Of a stretch of DNA of 64,000 bases, positions 50,290 to 62,341 are shown piece after piece; the stretch's first letter is position 1; each line of letters opens with the position of its first letter. The stretch covers positions 550,001 through 614,000 of the forward strand of contig JAZAYU010000087.1 in the NCBI GenBank assembly GCA_038501625.1, read 5' to 3'. The notes below the pieces were generated by a model. It searched no databases and had not been told where the DNA came from. It was given only the letters and a program-made list of their open reading frames with translations. The position numbers and the translations under genes were made by a program. The DNA is from Corbicula japonica. Taxonomy: Eukaryota; Mollusca; Bivalvia; Venerida; Cyrenidae.

Positions 50290-51270
50290 TCACGCAAACC
50301 TTGTTCATAGGATTTGATATAGCGTGCGGTTAGGTTACATTAGATAATGTTCGCGTGTCAATATAGCATTGTAAAGCAGGATTAAAATCCATACACAAAT
50401 AAAACAAACAGAATTAATTATTCTTTTGTTTAGGACAGACCTGTTCCTTCATATCGAAGACTATACGTATCTGTTTAACGAATGAATGTCGACCTGGTAA
50501 TTGAAACCAAGAAATACAAGGTTGCTTTGAAAACGTGAACACATAAGGTTATTTATCACAGAAATGCAAATACTTAACAAATACGTTTAACAGAAATCAT
50601 TCAAACAAAAAAGTGAAAGAATTTGTGGAAAATGTTGGTTATTTCGGAAAAATTGCTGTTCGTGCATATATTGATATATACTATTCAGAGTTCAAGACGC
50701 ATTATCAGGGTAGGATACAAAAGATAAAACCCTAAACTCTTTCCTAATTCACATAAACACATCAAAAGTTGATATTGTCCACATATTTCTCATTTGGGCA
50801 TTTAAATTTATGCTGTGTGTTTATTTGTCTATGGTTTTGGATGTAAATGAATTTTTAGGGAGTTTTAGATCTAGCTATTTTTATTTTTTCTTTTCTAACT
50901 TTTCTTAACATATGTAAAAAGAAAGCTTAAAATCATTTGTGCAAATGTTTATCGAACTTATATTCAAAACCGAATTCAAAAACGAATTACAATATCCACT
51001 TCAATTTTCCTTCTAGTGCCAACCAGTTTTGTTTTTTTCAAAACAATATTTTAAAAATCTTGAATCCGCAATTTAATTTCAAAAAGTCCGAAATATAGAA
51101 TTCCATCGGACATCGACCTTAATACCTGTCATGCAGAGTCTTAAAACTTGTTTTGCAATAAATGATGTAAACGAGAATATGCTGAGCCTTATTCTCTTTC
51201 AAACCGGAAAAAAACAACAAATATTCAAAATAATTGACTGACACTCGTATATCCTTCTATAAAACGAAAA
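50290..51270. other. Gene-free stretch
   Basis: AT-rich DNA between the fold-back element and the retroelement; part may be 5' retroelement sequence. I see no exon. Confidence 0.4.
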
Positions 51271-54200
51271 AAGCTTTATTCCCACCTCGACCTCGTTTAA
51301 ACTTTCGTCATTTGAAAAAGGGTATTCAAGATTATCACAACAGACTTGTTTTAAGATCTGCTGATAAGGCTTCAAATATTGTAATTATAGTGTGACGTAA
51401 ACACTATATTAATGTTCAAACTGAAGAGATTAATATCACTAATGCTTATACACTGACTTCTTCATCTGCGAGTGATATTGTTACTGCACACACTCTACAA
51501 ATTACAAAATTTAGAATCAGTGTTGAGCTGAAACAAGACAAAGTACCTACTATGCATTGGTTGCCTAAAATTCACAAAACACCGTACAAAGCAAAATTTA
51601 TTGCAAACTCTAGTTCTTGTACAACAACTAAATTATCCGTGCTCTTAACATCTTGTCTTAGGTATTGCGAAAAAATTTTTGAAACTAATGGCAAAAATTT
51701 GTTTTGGTCTATAAAAAATTCAAATGACGTTTTAAAGAAGCTTAAATCAAATAAATTGTTTGGTCGTTCTGTTTGTCTACTTATGATTTTTCAACTCTGT
51801 ATACTTCTCTCCCTCATAATTTAATAACAGACAAGCTAACCAGTCTCATTGAAAAAACGTTTGCTAGAGAAAATAAAACATTTATCGCTTGTAATGAACA
51901 TAGGGCATTCTTTACAGATCGTTCTTATGACAATTATACATCATGGACCTGTCAAGACCTTACACAGGCGCTCACATTTTTATTGGATAATATTTATTTG
52001 TGATTTGGTACCTATATTTATAAACAAGTAATAGGCATTCCAATGGGTACTAATTATGCACCCCTTGTTGCTGATCTGTTTTTATTCTGTTATGAAAGAG
52101 ACTTTATGTTGTCTCTTGATACCGAACATCAGGATGATATTATTACATCCTTTAACAACACCTCGAGGCACCTTGATGATTTGTTGAATATAGATAATAA
52201 CCATTTTTATCTCTGGTTAATAAAATTTATCCTAATGAACTACAACTTAAATTAGCTAAAAAATTTTAATAGTGTTCAATCACCCCCAAGGATATACTTC
52301 CTGCCTTTTAAATTTCGCCTTTGGCGTTGTCTGTGATATGCAGGATTTATATTCTAAGATCCCCTATCAAAATTCTATTCTGTTTAGTTCCGCCCATTGT
52401 TTTCTCGTTTAGGGCAAACCCATTCTTTTATCTGGGGACCATACGCCGCTGAACATGGAATGGTATTAATCTGAAAATACCGCATTGAATGTTCCATGTT
52501 CAACACCATATGCATACCATCGTTTGGGATGGATCAAAATAGTACTGTTTATTGGTGTAAATATTGAGTTGCGCTCAACCCTGGGCTAGGCGGCGTGGAC
52601 TGTAATTAGCATTTCCATTACTGCCCATGAATAGGCTCAATCAAACCGAGCCTGCAATATTTTCATATATGTCGTGGTCGAGGGTCTTTAAAGTTCCCTT
52701 TTCATCTAATTCAATATCACAGTAGCGTTGTTTGTGCCGTGTGGCGGCTGTAAAAAGTCTCCCCGTACATTCAGTCAGTGATGTTATCAGTTACGTCCTT
52801 TGAAGTTCGTCGAGCACGATATTTATGTTCTATGTAAATAGTACTTCAAAATTTACTTTTTGTTTTAAATATTTCGGCCAGTTTAAAGATGGGTGGTTTC
52901 AATATCCCAGCCAATTTAAATTTGGATAGTGTTCAATCACCCCCAAGGATATACTTCCTGCCTTTTAAATTTCGACTTTGGCGTTGTCTGTGATATGCAG
53001 GATTTATATTCTAAGATCTCCTATCAAAATTCTATTCTGTTTAGTTCCGCCCATTGTTTTCTCGTTTAGGGCAAACCCATTCTTTTATCTGGGGACCATA
53101 CGTCGCTGAACATGGAATAGTATTAATCTGAAAATACCGCATTGAAGGTTCCATGTTCAACGCCATATGCATAACATCGTTTGGGATGGATTAAAATAGT
53201 ACTGTTTATTGATGTAAATATTGAGTTGCGCTCAACCCGGTGCTAGGCGGCGTGGGCTGTAATAAGCATTTCCATTACTGCCCATGAACAGGCTCAATCA
53301 AACCGAGCCTGCAATATTTTCATATATGTCGTGGTCGAGGGTCTTCAAAATTCCCTTTTCATCTATTTAAATATCACAGTAGCGTTGTTTGTGCCGTGTG
53401 GCGGCTGTAAAAAGTCTCCCCGTACATTCAATCAGTGCTGTTATCAGTTACTTCCTTTGAATGTCGTCGAGAACGATATTTATGTACTTTGTAAAAAGTA
53501 CTTCTAAATTTACCTATTGTCTTTAATATTTCGGCCAGTTTAAAGACGGGTGGTTTCAATATCCCAGCCAATTTAAATTTGGATAGTGTTCAATCACCCC
53601 CAAGGATATACTTCCTGCCTTTTAAATTTCGCATTTGGCGTTGTCTGTGATATGGAGGATTTATATTCTAATATCCCCTATCAAAATTCTTTTCTGTTTA
53701 GTTCCGCCCATTGTTTTCGCGTTTAGGGCAAACCCATTCTTTTATCTGGGGACCATACGTCGCTGAACATGGAGTGGTATTAATCTGAAAATACCGCATT
53801 GAAGGTTCCATGTTCAACGCCATATGCATACCATCGTTTGGGATAGGTCAAAATAGTACTATTTATTGATGTAAATATTGAGTTGCGCTCAACCCGGTGC
53901 TAGGCGGCGTGAGCTGTAATAAGCATTTCCATTACTGCCCATGAACAGGCTCAATCAAACCGAGCCTGCAATATTTTCATATATGTCGTGGTCTAGAGTC
54001 TTCAAGGTTCCATTTTCATCTTTTTTTAATAAAGCAAACACTTCAGATAAGCAAGAAAACTTTCTTGATCTAAATCTTTATATTCAAAATGGATACGTCA
54101 CTACGAAAATATATGATTAAAGAGATGAATTTAATTTTAATTTAGTAAATTTTCCGTTTTTAGACGGCGATTTTCCTCGTGCAACATCTTACGGGGTTTA

Positions 54201-54600
54201 TATCTCACAGCTTGTTCGATTTTCTAGAGCTTGCAATGATGTTAATTATTTCAATGAATGTAATCTTTGCATTAGAGAAATACTTTTAAAACAAGGTTAT
54301 CGGTATCACAAATTAAGGAAAACCTTTTGCAAGTTTTATCGCCGATACCCGGAGTTAATTGAAACAAATACAGGTGCAGTTTAAAATCCCTTTTGCAACA
54401 AGGTATTTCACAGCCAGTTTTTATGGAGATTTAATTTATAAACTTAAGAAAATTAAAGGCAATGTTAATTTCTCCAGGTTATTCGTAAAAACCATCTGTA
54501 AATTCAGAAAGGTTACCAACATGATATTCTGCAGCGCTCTGCAGGCATGATGATTAACCCATCTACAGTTGATCATTATGCTTACCTCTTTGGTTGCACG
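51270..54600 (+). pseudogene. Broken Penelope-like reverse transcriptase
   Basis: Fragments in order: FRHLKKGIQDYHNR and ADKASNIVI (51300-51390), PTMHWLPKIHKTPYKAKFIA (about 51545-51610) with the LPKIHK motif typical of Penelope-like elements, STYDFSTLYTSLPHNLI (about 51775-51825, RT palm), VIGIPMGTNYAPLVADLF (about 52025-52085), SRHLDDLLNIDN (about 52170-52205; the usual YxDD-type site with His for Tyr), and after the insertion at 52251-54025, FPFLDGDFPRATSYGVYISQ, NECNLCIREILLKQGYRYHK and LRKTFCKFY. There are frameshifts near 51775 and 52210, stops near 52001 and 54118, and a nested insertion, so it is dead. I see no GIY-YIG endonuclease. Assignment rests on the RT motifs. Confidence 0.8.
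52251..54025 (+). repeat. 2.7-copy tandem of the 655-bp family A unit, inserted in the retroelement
   Basis: AGTGTTCAATCACCCCCAAG recurs at 52271, 52926 and 53584 (spacing 655 and 658). Each unit runs through GCCCATTGTTTTCTCGTTTA, ATACGCCGCTGAACATGG, GAGTTGCGCTCAACCC, CAGGCTCAATCAAACCGAGC, GCCGTGTGGCGGCTGTAAAA and ATTTCGGCCAGTTTAAAG; the last unit stops after TTTTCATC. The block lies between two TTAA copies (52247-52250 and 54026-54029). Removing it with one TTAA restores retroelement codons Q-L-N-K-A-N-T-S-D. It defines the full-length unit, of which the scattered family A copies are parts. Confidence 0.88.
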
Positions 54601-54905
54601 ACGGTGGCAGGGGTTTGAGAGTTTATGAAGGTTTATAGGGTTTTTTTAAGAACCTAGAAGCTCGATTTGTTTCTTTTGTCCCTGTCATTGTGTTCTTGCT
54701 GAATTGACTCCAAGTGCTCTGGTCTCGGTAAGGTCATTGAGTACCCGCCCTTTTGACTTTTCAATGCTATAAGCTTCTTATGTTTATATGTTTGTGTGCT
54801 TTTGCATGAAACTTCGTTAAGCTGATGGGTGGGTTGGAGTTATTTCACTAAGACAACTTGTTCATGTTTCGTGATATGAGAACCTGTTGGGACAAGTGTG
54901 AGGTT
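54600..54905 (+). other. Probable 3' tail of the Penelope-like element
   Basis: GC-richer DNA than its surroundings follows the last RT-derived frame and has no frame of its own. It is likely the 3' noncoding part of the retroelement; the end is not defined. Confidence 0.4.
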
Positions 54906-54907
54906 GG

Positions 54908-55135
54908 TGCATCCTAGAACCTGGTTTAAACCCCCAGTGGCAATTTGTTTTGCCACTGATCGTTCCAAGGCGGTATCTCCAAAGGTTCTCTTTTACGTTA
55001 ATTGTCTGTTGCGTCCTATATGAATTGACATACTTAAAACAAACATGCTCTCTCTCTCTTCCTTACTTCTTTTTCGCTGCGTGGGGGAGGCTGTGTTTTG
55101 TGAGTGTGGCGATTCCTGATATACATATATTACTT
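54908..55135 (+). repeat. Full family B copy
   Basis: CCTAGAACCTGGTTTAAACC, CCAGTGGCAATTTGTTTTGC, CGTTCCAAGGCGGTATCTCC, GCTGCGTGGGGGAGGCTGTG and GGCGATTCCTGATATACA give one of the most complete copies in the window. Confidence 0.75.
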
Positions 55136-55306
55136 TTTACTATAATGAATTTTTAAACAATGCACCAATACCATCACACAACATTTAGATTGTTTTACAT
55201 GTATATATTTGAATAAATTGAATAATTGTCATAAAAGCAAACAGAGGTAGGCTTAATTTGCATGTTTTTGCATGGGTAAATGACAACACGAGATAAATGA
55301 AAAGAT

Positions 55307-55670
55307 AGTTCAACTATGCCTATATACAGTCACCAGTCACTCACAATGATTGACATTCTGCATGTTTTGAAATTAGCATATTACCGTCAATGAAGGTACC
55401 TGAAACTGATGTCTTCACCGAAGTGAAGTATGAGGAGACTTTTTACAGCCGCAACACGACAATGAAAAGCCAGAATCTCATGACGATGATCTACTCAGTA
55501 GTCATTGTTTAGAGTGTGTATACTCAGTATAGTACTTCTAATGAAATTTCTCGAAAGCAGTTTCAGTGTAGTTATCAGTTTCAATTACATTTCTTGATGG
55601 TAATATGCTAATTTCAAATCATGCAGAATGTTCGTAATTGGGTGTGACTCTATATAGGCATACTTGAACT
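55307..55670. mobile_element. ~360-bp inverted-repeat element
   Basis: The left arm AGTTCAACTATGCCTATATA, then CATTCTGCATG and GAAATTAGCATATTACC, is inverted at the right end (GGTAATATGCTAATTTC, CATGCAGAATG, TATATAGGCATACTTGAACT). Arms are about 100 bp with indels. No coding capacity. Confidence 0.65.
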
Positions 55671-55864
55671 GTGCTGTTTTGGGGGGTACGGATGGTATGT
55701 ACTGTGTCTATCTCTTGCATTGTCGTTGTCTATGTGCCTCTCCAGTATCTGAATAACATTTGGGTTATCTAAACATTTTAAAAATATCACCGTTTCACAT
55801 GTACTCGTAATATGGTTTTAAATTTTGGAATATTAAATGTAACGACAGCTAATTATACTTACGA

Positions 55865-56270
55865 ATGTGTTGCCACTGACCGTTCGAAAACGGTTACCCC
55901 TAGGGTTCGCTTCCTCATTAATTGTTTGTAGTGTCTTTTTTTGAAATTGATCATTTTGTTACTCATGCTATTGTATTCCTCTGTCTTTGTTGGCTGTATG
56001 GAGAGGCGGTGTCATCTGGATGTGGCCATTACTGATATGTATATTTTACTGTTGCATAATTTTATCCTAGAAATGTATTATTGCCATTTTGTTTGCTGTA
56101 TTCTTGGTCAGGTTTATAGACTTGTCTACATGCCAGAATTTCGTAAAATGATATTTCTGGTCTAGGCAGTCTATAGGCCTACTTAAATTATCCTTTTGGG
56201 GGATACGGGTTGTATGAACTATGTCTGTCTCCTGCATGGTTGGCTAGGCACTGCAGCAATATTTGTTGTA
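55865..56270 (+). repeat. Family B copy with a tail like that at 55655
   Basis: TGTTGCCACTGACCGTTCGA through GGCCATTACTGATATGTA is family B; the following AGGCCTACTTAAATTATCC, GGGGGATACGGGTTGTATGA and CTATGTCTGTCTCCTGCATG parallel 55655-55720. Thus 54908-55720 and 55865-56270 appear to be copies of one larger unit, one carrying the extra inverted-repeat element. Confidence 0.55.
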
Positions 56271-56274
56271 AATA

Positions 56275-58435
56275 TATTTATATGACTTTTTGGTTATCTA
56301 TACATTTGGAGTATATATAGTACTTTTTGCGAAATTTGTTGACATGTTTTGCTCCAATACTTTTTTTTAAAATAAAATTTCCGATAACGTTATTACCGGA
56401 TACTGTAGTTTAGTGTGTATGATTGGTTGGATGACTGCAAGACTGCAAGGGCATAACGGAAATATTAAAAGTCATTACTATTATAAGATAGCTTTCGAGA
56501 AAACTAGTCTCATAAAAGCAAATTTATTATTAAGTATTCTTTTATTTCGCAGTAAGTTGTATGGTATTATCTTTTTGATAGAATTTTGTTTTTATTTTCG
56601 TTTTAATTGACGAGACATATATTTATCTTATTATTTTATACGCCTTTCCAATGAACAGTTTCGCAGTCCTGTACGAGTTACTTCCGTGACCAGATATCAA
56701 CCCAAAACGAGGCTTCACAGGAAAGCTGAACTATCGGACTATGGCTTAAGCACATAAGGCCTAACATAATCCATTAAATTTCAGGTGTGTAATCGTCGCC
56801 GCCGGTCGAAAATAAGTTACTGGTCTGTTATTCTAATCAGACATTTTTATTTTCACTATTTGTTAGATATTAGCATTTTTAATATTGTAAGAACATGTAC
56901 CCTTCTTGTTGATAGTGGACAGTATGAGACGCGATTCGGATAAACGTGAGTATTAATGTTACGAATTTCTATACAGCATTTTCATCTTTATGTATTTTAT
57001 ACTTAAAATTATATTTAACTGGTATGAAATTCGAAAATTGCTAAAACTGGTAATGTACTATACTCCGGAAATTGTGACATGTCAACATTCGGTTACAGTA
57101 TCTGTACGTTATACTTGTACTCATCTATTACTTGAATTCATCGTACCGTTAATGTTCAACGAACAAATAATTTTGAATTTTTGAAAACGTCACGTATACT
57201 TCACAAGCAAAAATACGGTACGATTGATTCTGCCTTGAAATTAAGAAGGATCAATAAGGTTATCTGATTGTTCGTTTACGTATCATTCATAGAATAAAAT
57301 TCAAGGATTCTGATGCTGGCTTCTAATAAAGATGGAGATGCCTGCTTTAAATAATGATGGGAACATTTATATTAACATTAAGACTGCTAAGGTTTGAAAT
57401 TCTGTTATTTTGACGTAAACGCTCAATCGCTTGATTGAATATTTATAAAATGTTCTGCTAAGATGAGTTTCTAATTGATGTCTTATGGTTCTACTTGTCG
57501 TATTAAGGATTAATAATTCATATAACTGCTATATCAAATACTTTTGATACCCGATTCAGTAATTAAGGATTTCGATATACTTATTAATTGGGAGGTGGAG
57601 GTACTTAAAAAAGTAAACCGATCTCTATTGGTCAGTGATATCTTCTTCTTAGTAATTGACAGGGGACCCCTTGTGCGCGACAATTTGGCATTTTTATGAC
57701 ATGCCGCTTTCAAAATCAATCGCAGCCGGCATGTCAGTAGTTGATAAGACACGCTAAGCCGGAAACGACACTCAATTTATCCGTGGATAGAACACAGGCT
57801 GTTAGTTTAAGTCGTTTAAAGAAAACCTTGGCGCGAGGAATGACTTTACACTTTTAGTCAAATTAGATTTGTTGTTTTATAAACTATTCTTGATAAAAAA
57901 AAATTCATTACGCTGATGTGTTATTACTAATTCAACGATAAACGAGAAAATATATTTTAAAAAAGAAATTTCATGATGAAAAACGAAAATTGTAGGTACA
58001 TGTTCCCTATTACATTAATACAGCGAGCAATACTTTTTCCTGTATAGTAGTCACGTGACTGAATAGGGGAGGTAACCGAAAAAATCACCGAATTATTGGA
58101 AAGGCGTATATTCACTTATTTTTTGTTGAATTAAAAATGTTTTTCAAATATGTTGTTGTTGTTGCTTATATTGTTGTTGTTCTTGTTGTTGTTTTGAAAG
58201 TGTTTTAAAATGCGCATCAAAGTACACTTAACTTTAATGATTTGAAACGTGGAATGAGAGAAGTTTTCATTGTCTGCTGCATTCTTTCTTTAAGTAGTTC
58301 TATGATACAAAATATCAGCTATAGATGGTGGTCGGTTAGAAAATGCTTAAGTCATATATTATAGCAATCCTGCATGAATTTCTGAAAATATATAGATCTG
58401 GTCGTAAAATTCAACATTTTCACACATACCTTATT
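56275..58435. other. Gene-free stretch
   Basis: Short frames at 56413-56610, 56990-57184 and 57534-57752 (minus) lack recognisable domains. A GTTGTT microsatellite-like patch lies at about 58150-58195. No gene is supported. Confidence 0.5.
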
Positions 58436-58439
58436 TTTG

Positions 58440-59265
58440 TTACTAACCGAGGACACCCTTCACAGACATGTTGTTACTAACCGAGGACACCCTTCACAGA
58501 CATGTTGTTACTAACCGAGGACACTCTTCACAGACATGTTGTTACTTACCGAAGACAATCTTCACAGACATGTTGTTACTAACCGAGGACACCCTTCTCA
58601 GACATGTTGTTACTAACCGAGGACACCCTTCACAGACACGTTGTTACTAACAGAGGACACCCTTCACAGACACGTTGTTACTAACCGAAGACACCCTTCA
58701 TAGACATGTTGTTACTAGCCGAGGACACCCTTCACAGACATGTTGTTACTAACCGAGGACACCCTTCACAGACATGTTGTTATGAACCGAAGACACCCTT
58801 CACAGATATGTTGTTACTAACCGAGGGCACCCTTCACAGACATGTTGTTACTAACCGAAGAGACCCTTCACAGACATGTTGTTACTAACAGAGGGCACCC
58901 TTCACAAACATGTTGTAACTAAACGAGGACACCCTTCACAGACATGTTGTTACCAACCGAGGACACCCTTCACAGACAATGTTGTTACTAACCGAGGACA
59001 CCCTTCACAGACACGTTGTTACTCACCGAGAACTCCCTTCACAGACATTTTGTTACTTACCGAGGACACCCTTCACAGACATGTTGTTACTAACCGAGGA
59101 CACACTTCACAGACATGTTCTTACTAACCGAGGATACCCTTCACAGACATGTTGTTACTAACCGAGGACACCCTTCACAGACATGTTGTTACTAACCGAG
59201 GACACCCTTCACAGACACGTTGTTACTAACCGAGGACACTCTTCACAAACATACTTTAGTTTTGT
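58440..59265 (+). repeat. 34-bp minisatellite A, about 24 copies
   Basis: Units are TTGTTACTAACCGAGGACAC followed by CCTTCACAGACATG, with variants CGAAGACA, AACAGAGG, ACACG and GGGCACC. The period is constant apart from rare 1-bp changes. The apparent His/Thr/Cys-rich frames over it are by-products of the repeat. Confidence 0.95.
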
Positions 59266-59579
59266 TACTATCCAAAGACAACGTGTCTGCATATATTAAA
59301 AATAAGAGATAAGTTAAAAAGGACATTATATTAGTATCAGGTCAAAAGTTAAGACGAATTCAGTTTTCAGAACTTTATTGTGAATTGAACATCAACAATT
59401 GGATAATCAAACAATGTTCAATATTATAATCTGACGAAACAATTACTTAAAACTTTTCACAGTAAATAATTCATAATCTGAGAACGAATCATATGAATAG
59501 TGCTCAGTTTCGTATGAAAGTGCTAGACTGATACAAAATCCGTCATACAGTACTGTGACCGTTTAATTTTACAAAATTT

Positions 59580-59910
59580 GCCTCTATCGTGCGTCCGTCT
59601 GTCGTGTATCGTGCGTCCGTCTAACGTGTATCGTGTTTCCGTCTAACGTGCATCGTGTGTCCGTATATCGTGTATCGTGCATCAAGCGTTTTTAATTTTA
59701 TCATGCAACGTGAATAAGTTACTTGCTTATGCAAATTTATATGATTTAATTGCAACCATTCATCTTATTTTTTGATAGCATTTTCAAATTTTTAGAAATC
59801 TTGTACACAAATTATATGAATCGGTAGTATCGTGTATCGTTCGTCTATCGTGTTTTATGGGTCCGTCTATCGCGTATCGTGCGTGCGTCTTTCGTGTATC
59901 GTGCGTTTTT
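59580..59910 (+). repeat. Short CGTGTATCGTGCGTCCGTCT repeat, two clusters
   Basis: About five roughly 20-22-bp units at 59585-59690 and about three at 59825-59910, separated by unique AT-rich DNA. Variants include TCGTGTTTCCGTCTAACG. Confidence 0.75.
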
Positions 59911-59984
59911 GTAACTTAAACGTTCACAGTACTGTTAGCTGTTTGGGATGATTAGATATCCAATAAAAACCTACTGCTGCTTAA

Positions 59985-61260
59985 TTCAATACGGCGGCCG
60001 GGGAAAACTTCTTCTTTATTCGATACGGTGACCGGTAAAAACTACGGCTCAAATCGCTACGATGTCCGGTGAAATCTGTTGTTTTCTTTGATACGATGTC
60101 CGGTTGAACCTGCTGCTTTATTTAATACGTTGTACGGTTAAAACTACTGATTACTTTAATACGGTGTCCAGTGAAACCTGTTGCTTTATTTGAAACGGAG
60201 TCCGGTGAAAACTGCTGTTTCATACAATGAAGTGTCCGGTAAAATCTGCAGCCTTAATTTAATACGGTGTCCGCTGAAACCTGCTGTTTCATGTTACACG
60301 ATGTCCGGTGAAAACTGCTGCTTCATTCGATACGGTGTCCAGTGAAAAGTGCTACTTTATTTGATACGATGTCCGGAGAAAACTGCTGCTTTATTCGATA
60401 CGATGTCTAGTGAAAAGTGCTGCTTTATTTGATACGATGTCCGGTAAAAACTGATGCTTCACTCGATACGGTGTCCAGTGAAAAGTGCTGCTTTCTTTTA
60501 TACGATTTACGGTGAAAACTGCTGCTTCATTCGATACGGTGTCCAGTGAAAAGTGCTGCTTTATTTGATACGATGTACGGTGAAAACTGCTGCTTTATTC
60601 GATAGGGTGTCTGGCGAAAACTGTTATTTTTTATATTGAGTCCAAGTAAAAACTACTGCTTTATTTGATACGTTGTCCGGTTAAAACTGTTGATTTATTT
60701 GAAATAGTGTCCGGTGACATCTACTGCTAAATTCGGTACAGTGTCCGTTGAATACTACTGCCTATCTGATATTGTGTATGATGAAACCTGCTGTTTCATT
60801 CGATACGGGGTCCGATGAAACCTGCTGCTTTATCTGATATGATGTCCGGTGAAACATGCTGCTTTATCTGATACGGGGTCCGATGAAACCTGCTGCTTTA
60901 TCTGATATGATGTCCGGTGAAACATGCTTCTTTATTTGATACGGGGTCCGATAAAACCTGCTGCTTTATCTGATATGATGTCCGGTGAAACATGCTTCTT
61001 TATTTGATACGGGGTCCGATAAAACCTGCTGCTTTATCTGATACGGGGTCCGATGAAACCTGCTGCTTTATTTGATAGGGGGTCCGATAAAACCTGCTGC
61101 TTTATTTGATACGGGGTCCGATAAAACCTGCTGCTTTATCTGATAGGGGGTCCGATGAAACCTGCTGCTTTATCTGATAAGGTGTCCCGGTGAAAACCAC
61201 TGCTTAATTCGACACAATGTTATGCGAAACCTGCTGCTTTATTCGATATATTGTCCGGTG
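59985..61260 (+). repeat. 34-bp minisatellite B, about 37 degenerate copies
   Basis: Units read CTGCTGCTTTATTTGATACG followed by ATGTCCGGTGAAAA or GGGTCCGATGAAAC. The left half is degenerate; from about 60780 a sub-family GATACGGGGTCCGATRAAAC is more uniform, suggesting recent local expansion. The sequence differs from minisatellite A although the period is the same. Confidence 0.9.
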
Positions 61261-61654
61261 TCCAACTGATGAGGCATTTGGTAAAAACTGCTTTGGATGA
61301 TAGGAATCTATTGAGTTTGCTTGGATAGGTCCTGCATTTGGTGCAGACTACCGAGATTAACAACCAAATAAAATCTGCTTTAACTGACGAGGAGTCCGGT
61401 TCGTTTTGTTTTCAACTGATAAAAAAGTACTGAAAGCCACACACATTGCTCACACATTTTTTAATTGTATTGGAATCGTTTAAAATATGGTTAGAATTAT
61501 CATTTATCCATTGATTACTGCTTTGACTGATAAATTGTTATATAGCCATTGCTTAGAATAAGCAGCTCCAAAAGTCCGGTAAACTTGTTTAGATTTGTAG
61601 AAAATCCATTAAGTCAGCTAGCAACTGCGTAGATTTTTCAGGGTTTAGGTGAAA

Positions 61655-61875
61655 ACAACTCTGATTGATTAAATAGTCCGGTAAACCTGTTTAGTTTAAG
61701 AGAAAATCAAATGTGTCAGGTAAACCACTGCTTGGATTGATCAATATTTCGGTGAAAACAGCTGCGATTGATAGAATAGTCCGGTAAACCTGTTTAGTTT
61801 AAGAGAAAATCAAATGTGTCAGGTAAACCACTGCTTGGATTGATCAGTATTTCGGTGAAAACAGCTGCGATTGAC
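61655..61875 (+). repeat. ~112-bp tandem duplication with TCCGGTAAAC motifs
   Basis: Two almost identical copies contain AGTCCGGTAAACCTGTTTAG, GAGAAAATCAAATGTGTCAG, CCACTGCTTGGATTGATCA and GGTGAAAACAGCTGCGATTG. The CCGGT.AAA core suggests derivation from minisatellite B. Confidence 0.8.
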
Positions 61876-62251
61876 AAACTTGTTTAGCTTTATGGACAAT
61901 CCGTTGAATCTGCTTACATTGATCGGGAGATAAGTCATTTGTTGATGTTCAAACCATTTTTAAACAGTTTTTTTTTTCAATCCTTAAATAATTGTTTTAT
62001 TCTATGACATATCATAACTTTGTGTACAAAAAGCATTTAATTAAATAAAATCTAATTCTTGTTGAAAAACTATAGAAAGTAGTAGGCCAGAAATAGATTG
62101 ATTTTTAACTCCGACAATGTAACTAATAGAAATATATTAATCAGCAACTAACAGAAATATATTAATCAATGTTCTTGTTAGGCAAAAAGTAAAATAACAT
62201 TTGGTGATAAGACTTATGAATAATCTTAATTTTTCTCATGTGAATAATACA

Positions 62252-62260
62252 TTTTTATTG
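62252..62260 (-). terminator. Candidate polyadenylation signal of the Met/Gly-rich gene
   Basis: AATAAA on the minus strand (plus TTTTATTG) lies about 85 bp past the stop codon. Confidence 0.45.
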
Positions 62261-62341
62261 TTTATCTTGTAAACAATCCGAACTGAAATTTTTTTTTCTA
62301 AACAAAACTTTATCCTTTTAAGCATAGGCATAATATCCCAT

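Noticed and set aside
58468..59161. His/Thr/Cys-rich repeat proteins
   Set aside because: By-products of the 34-bp minisatellite; frames shift every unit and no gene signals exist.
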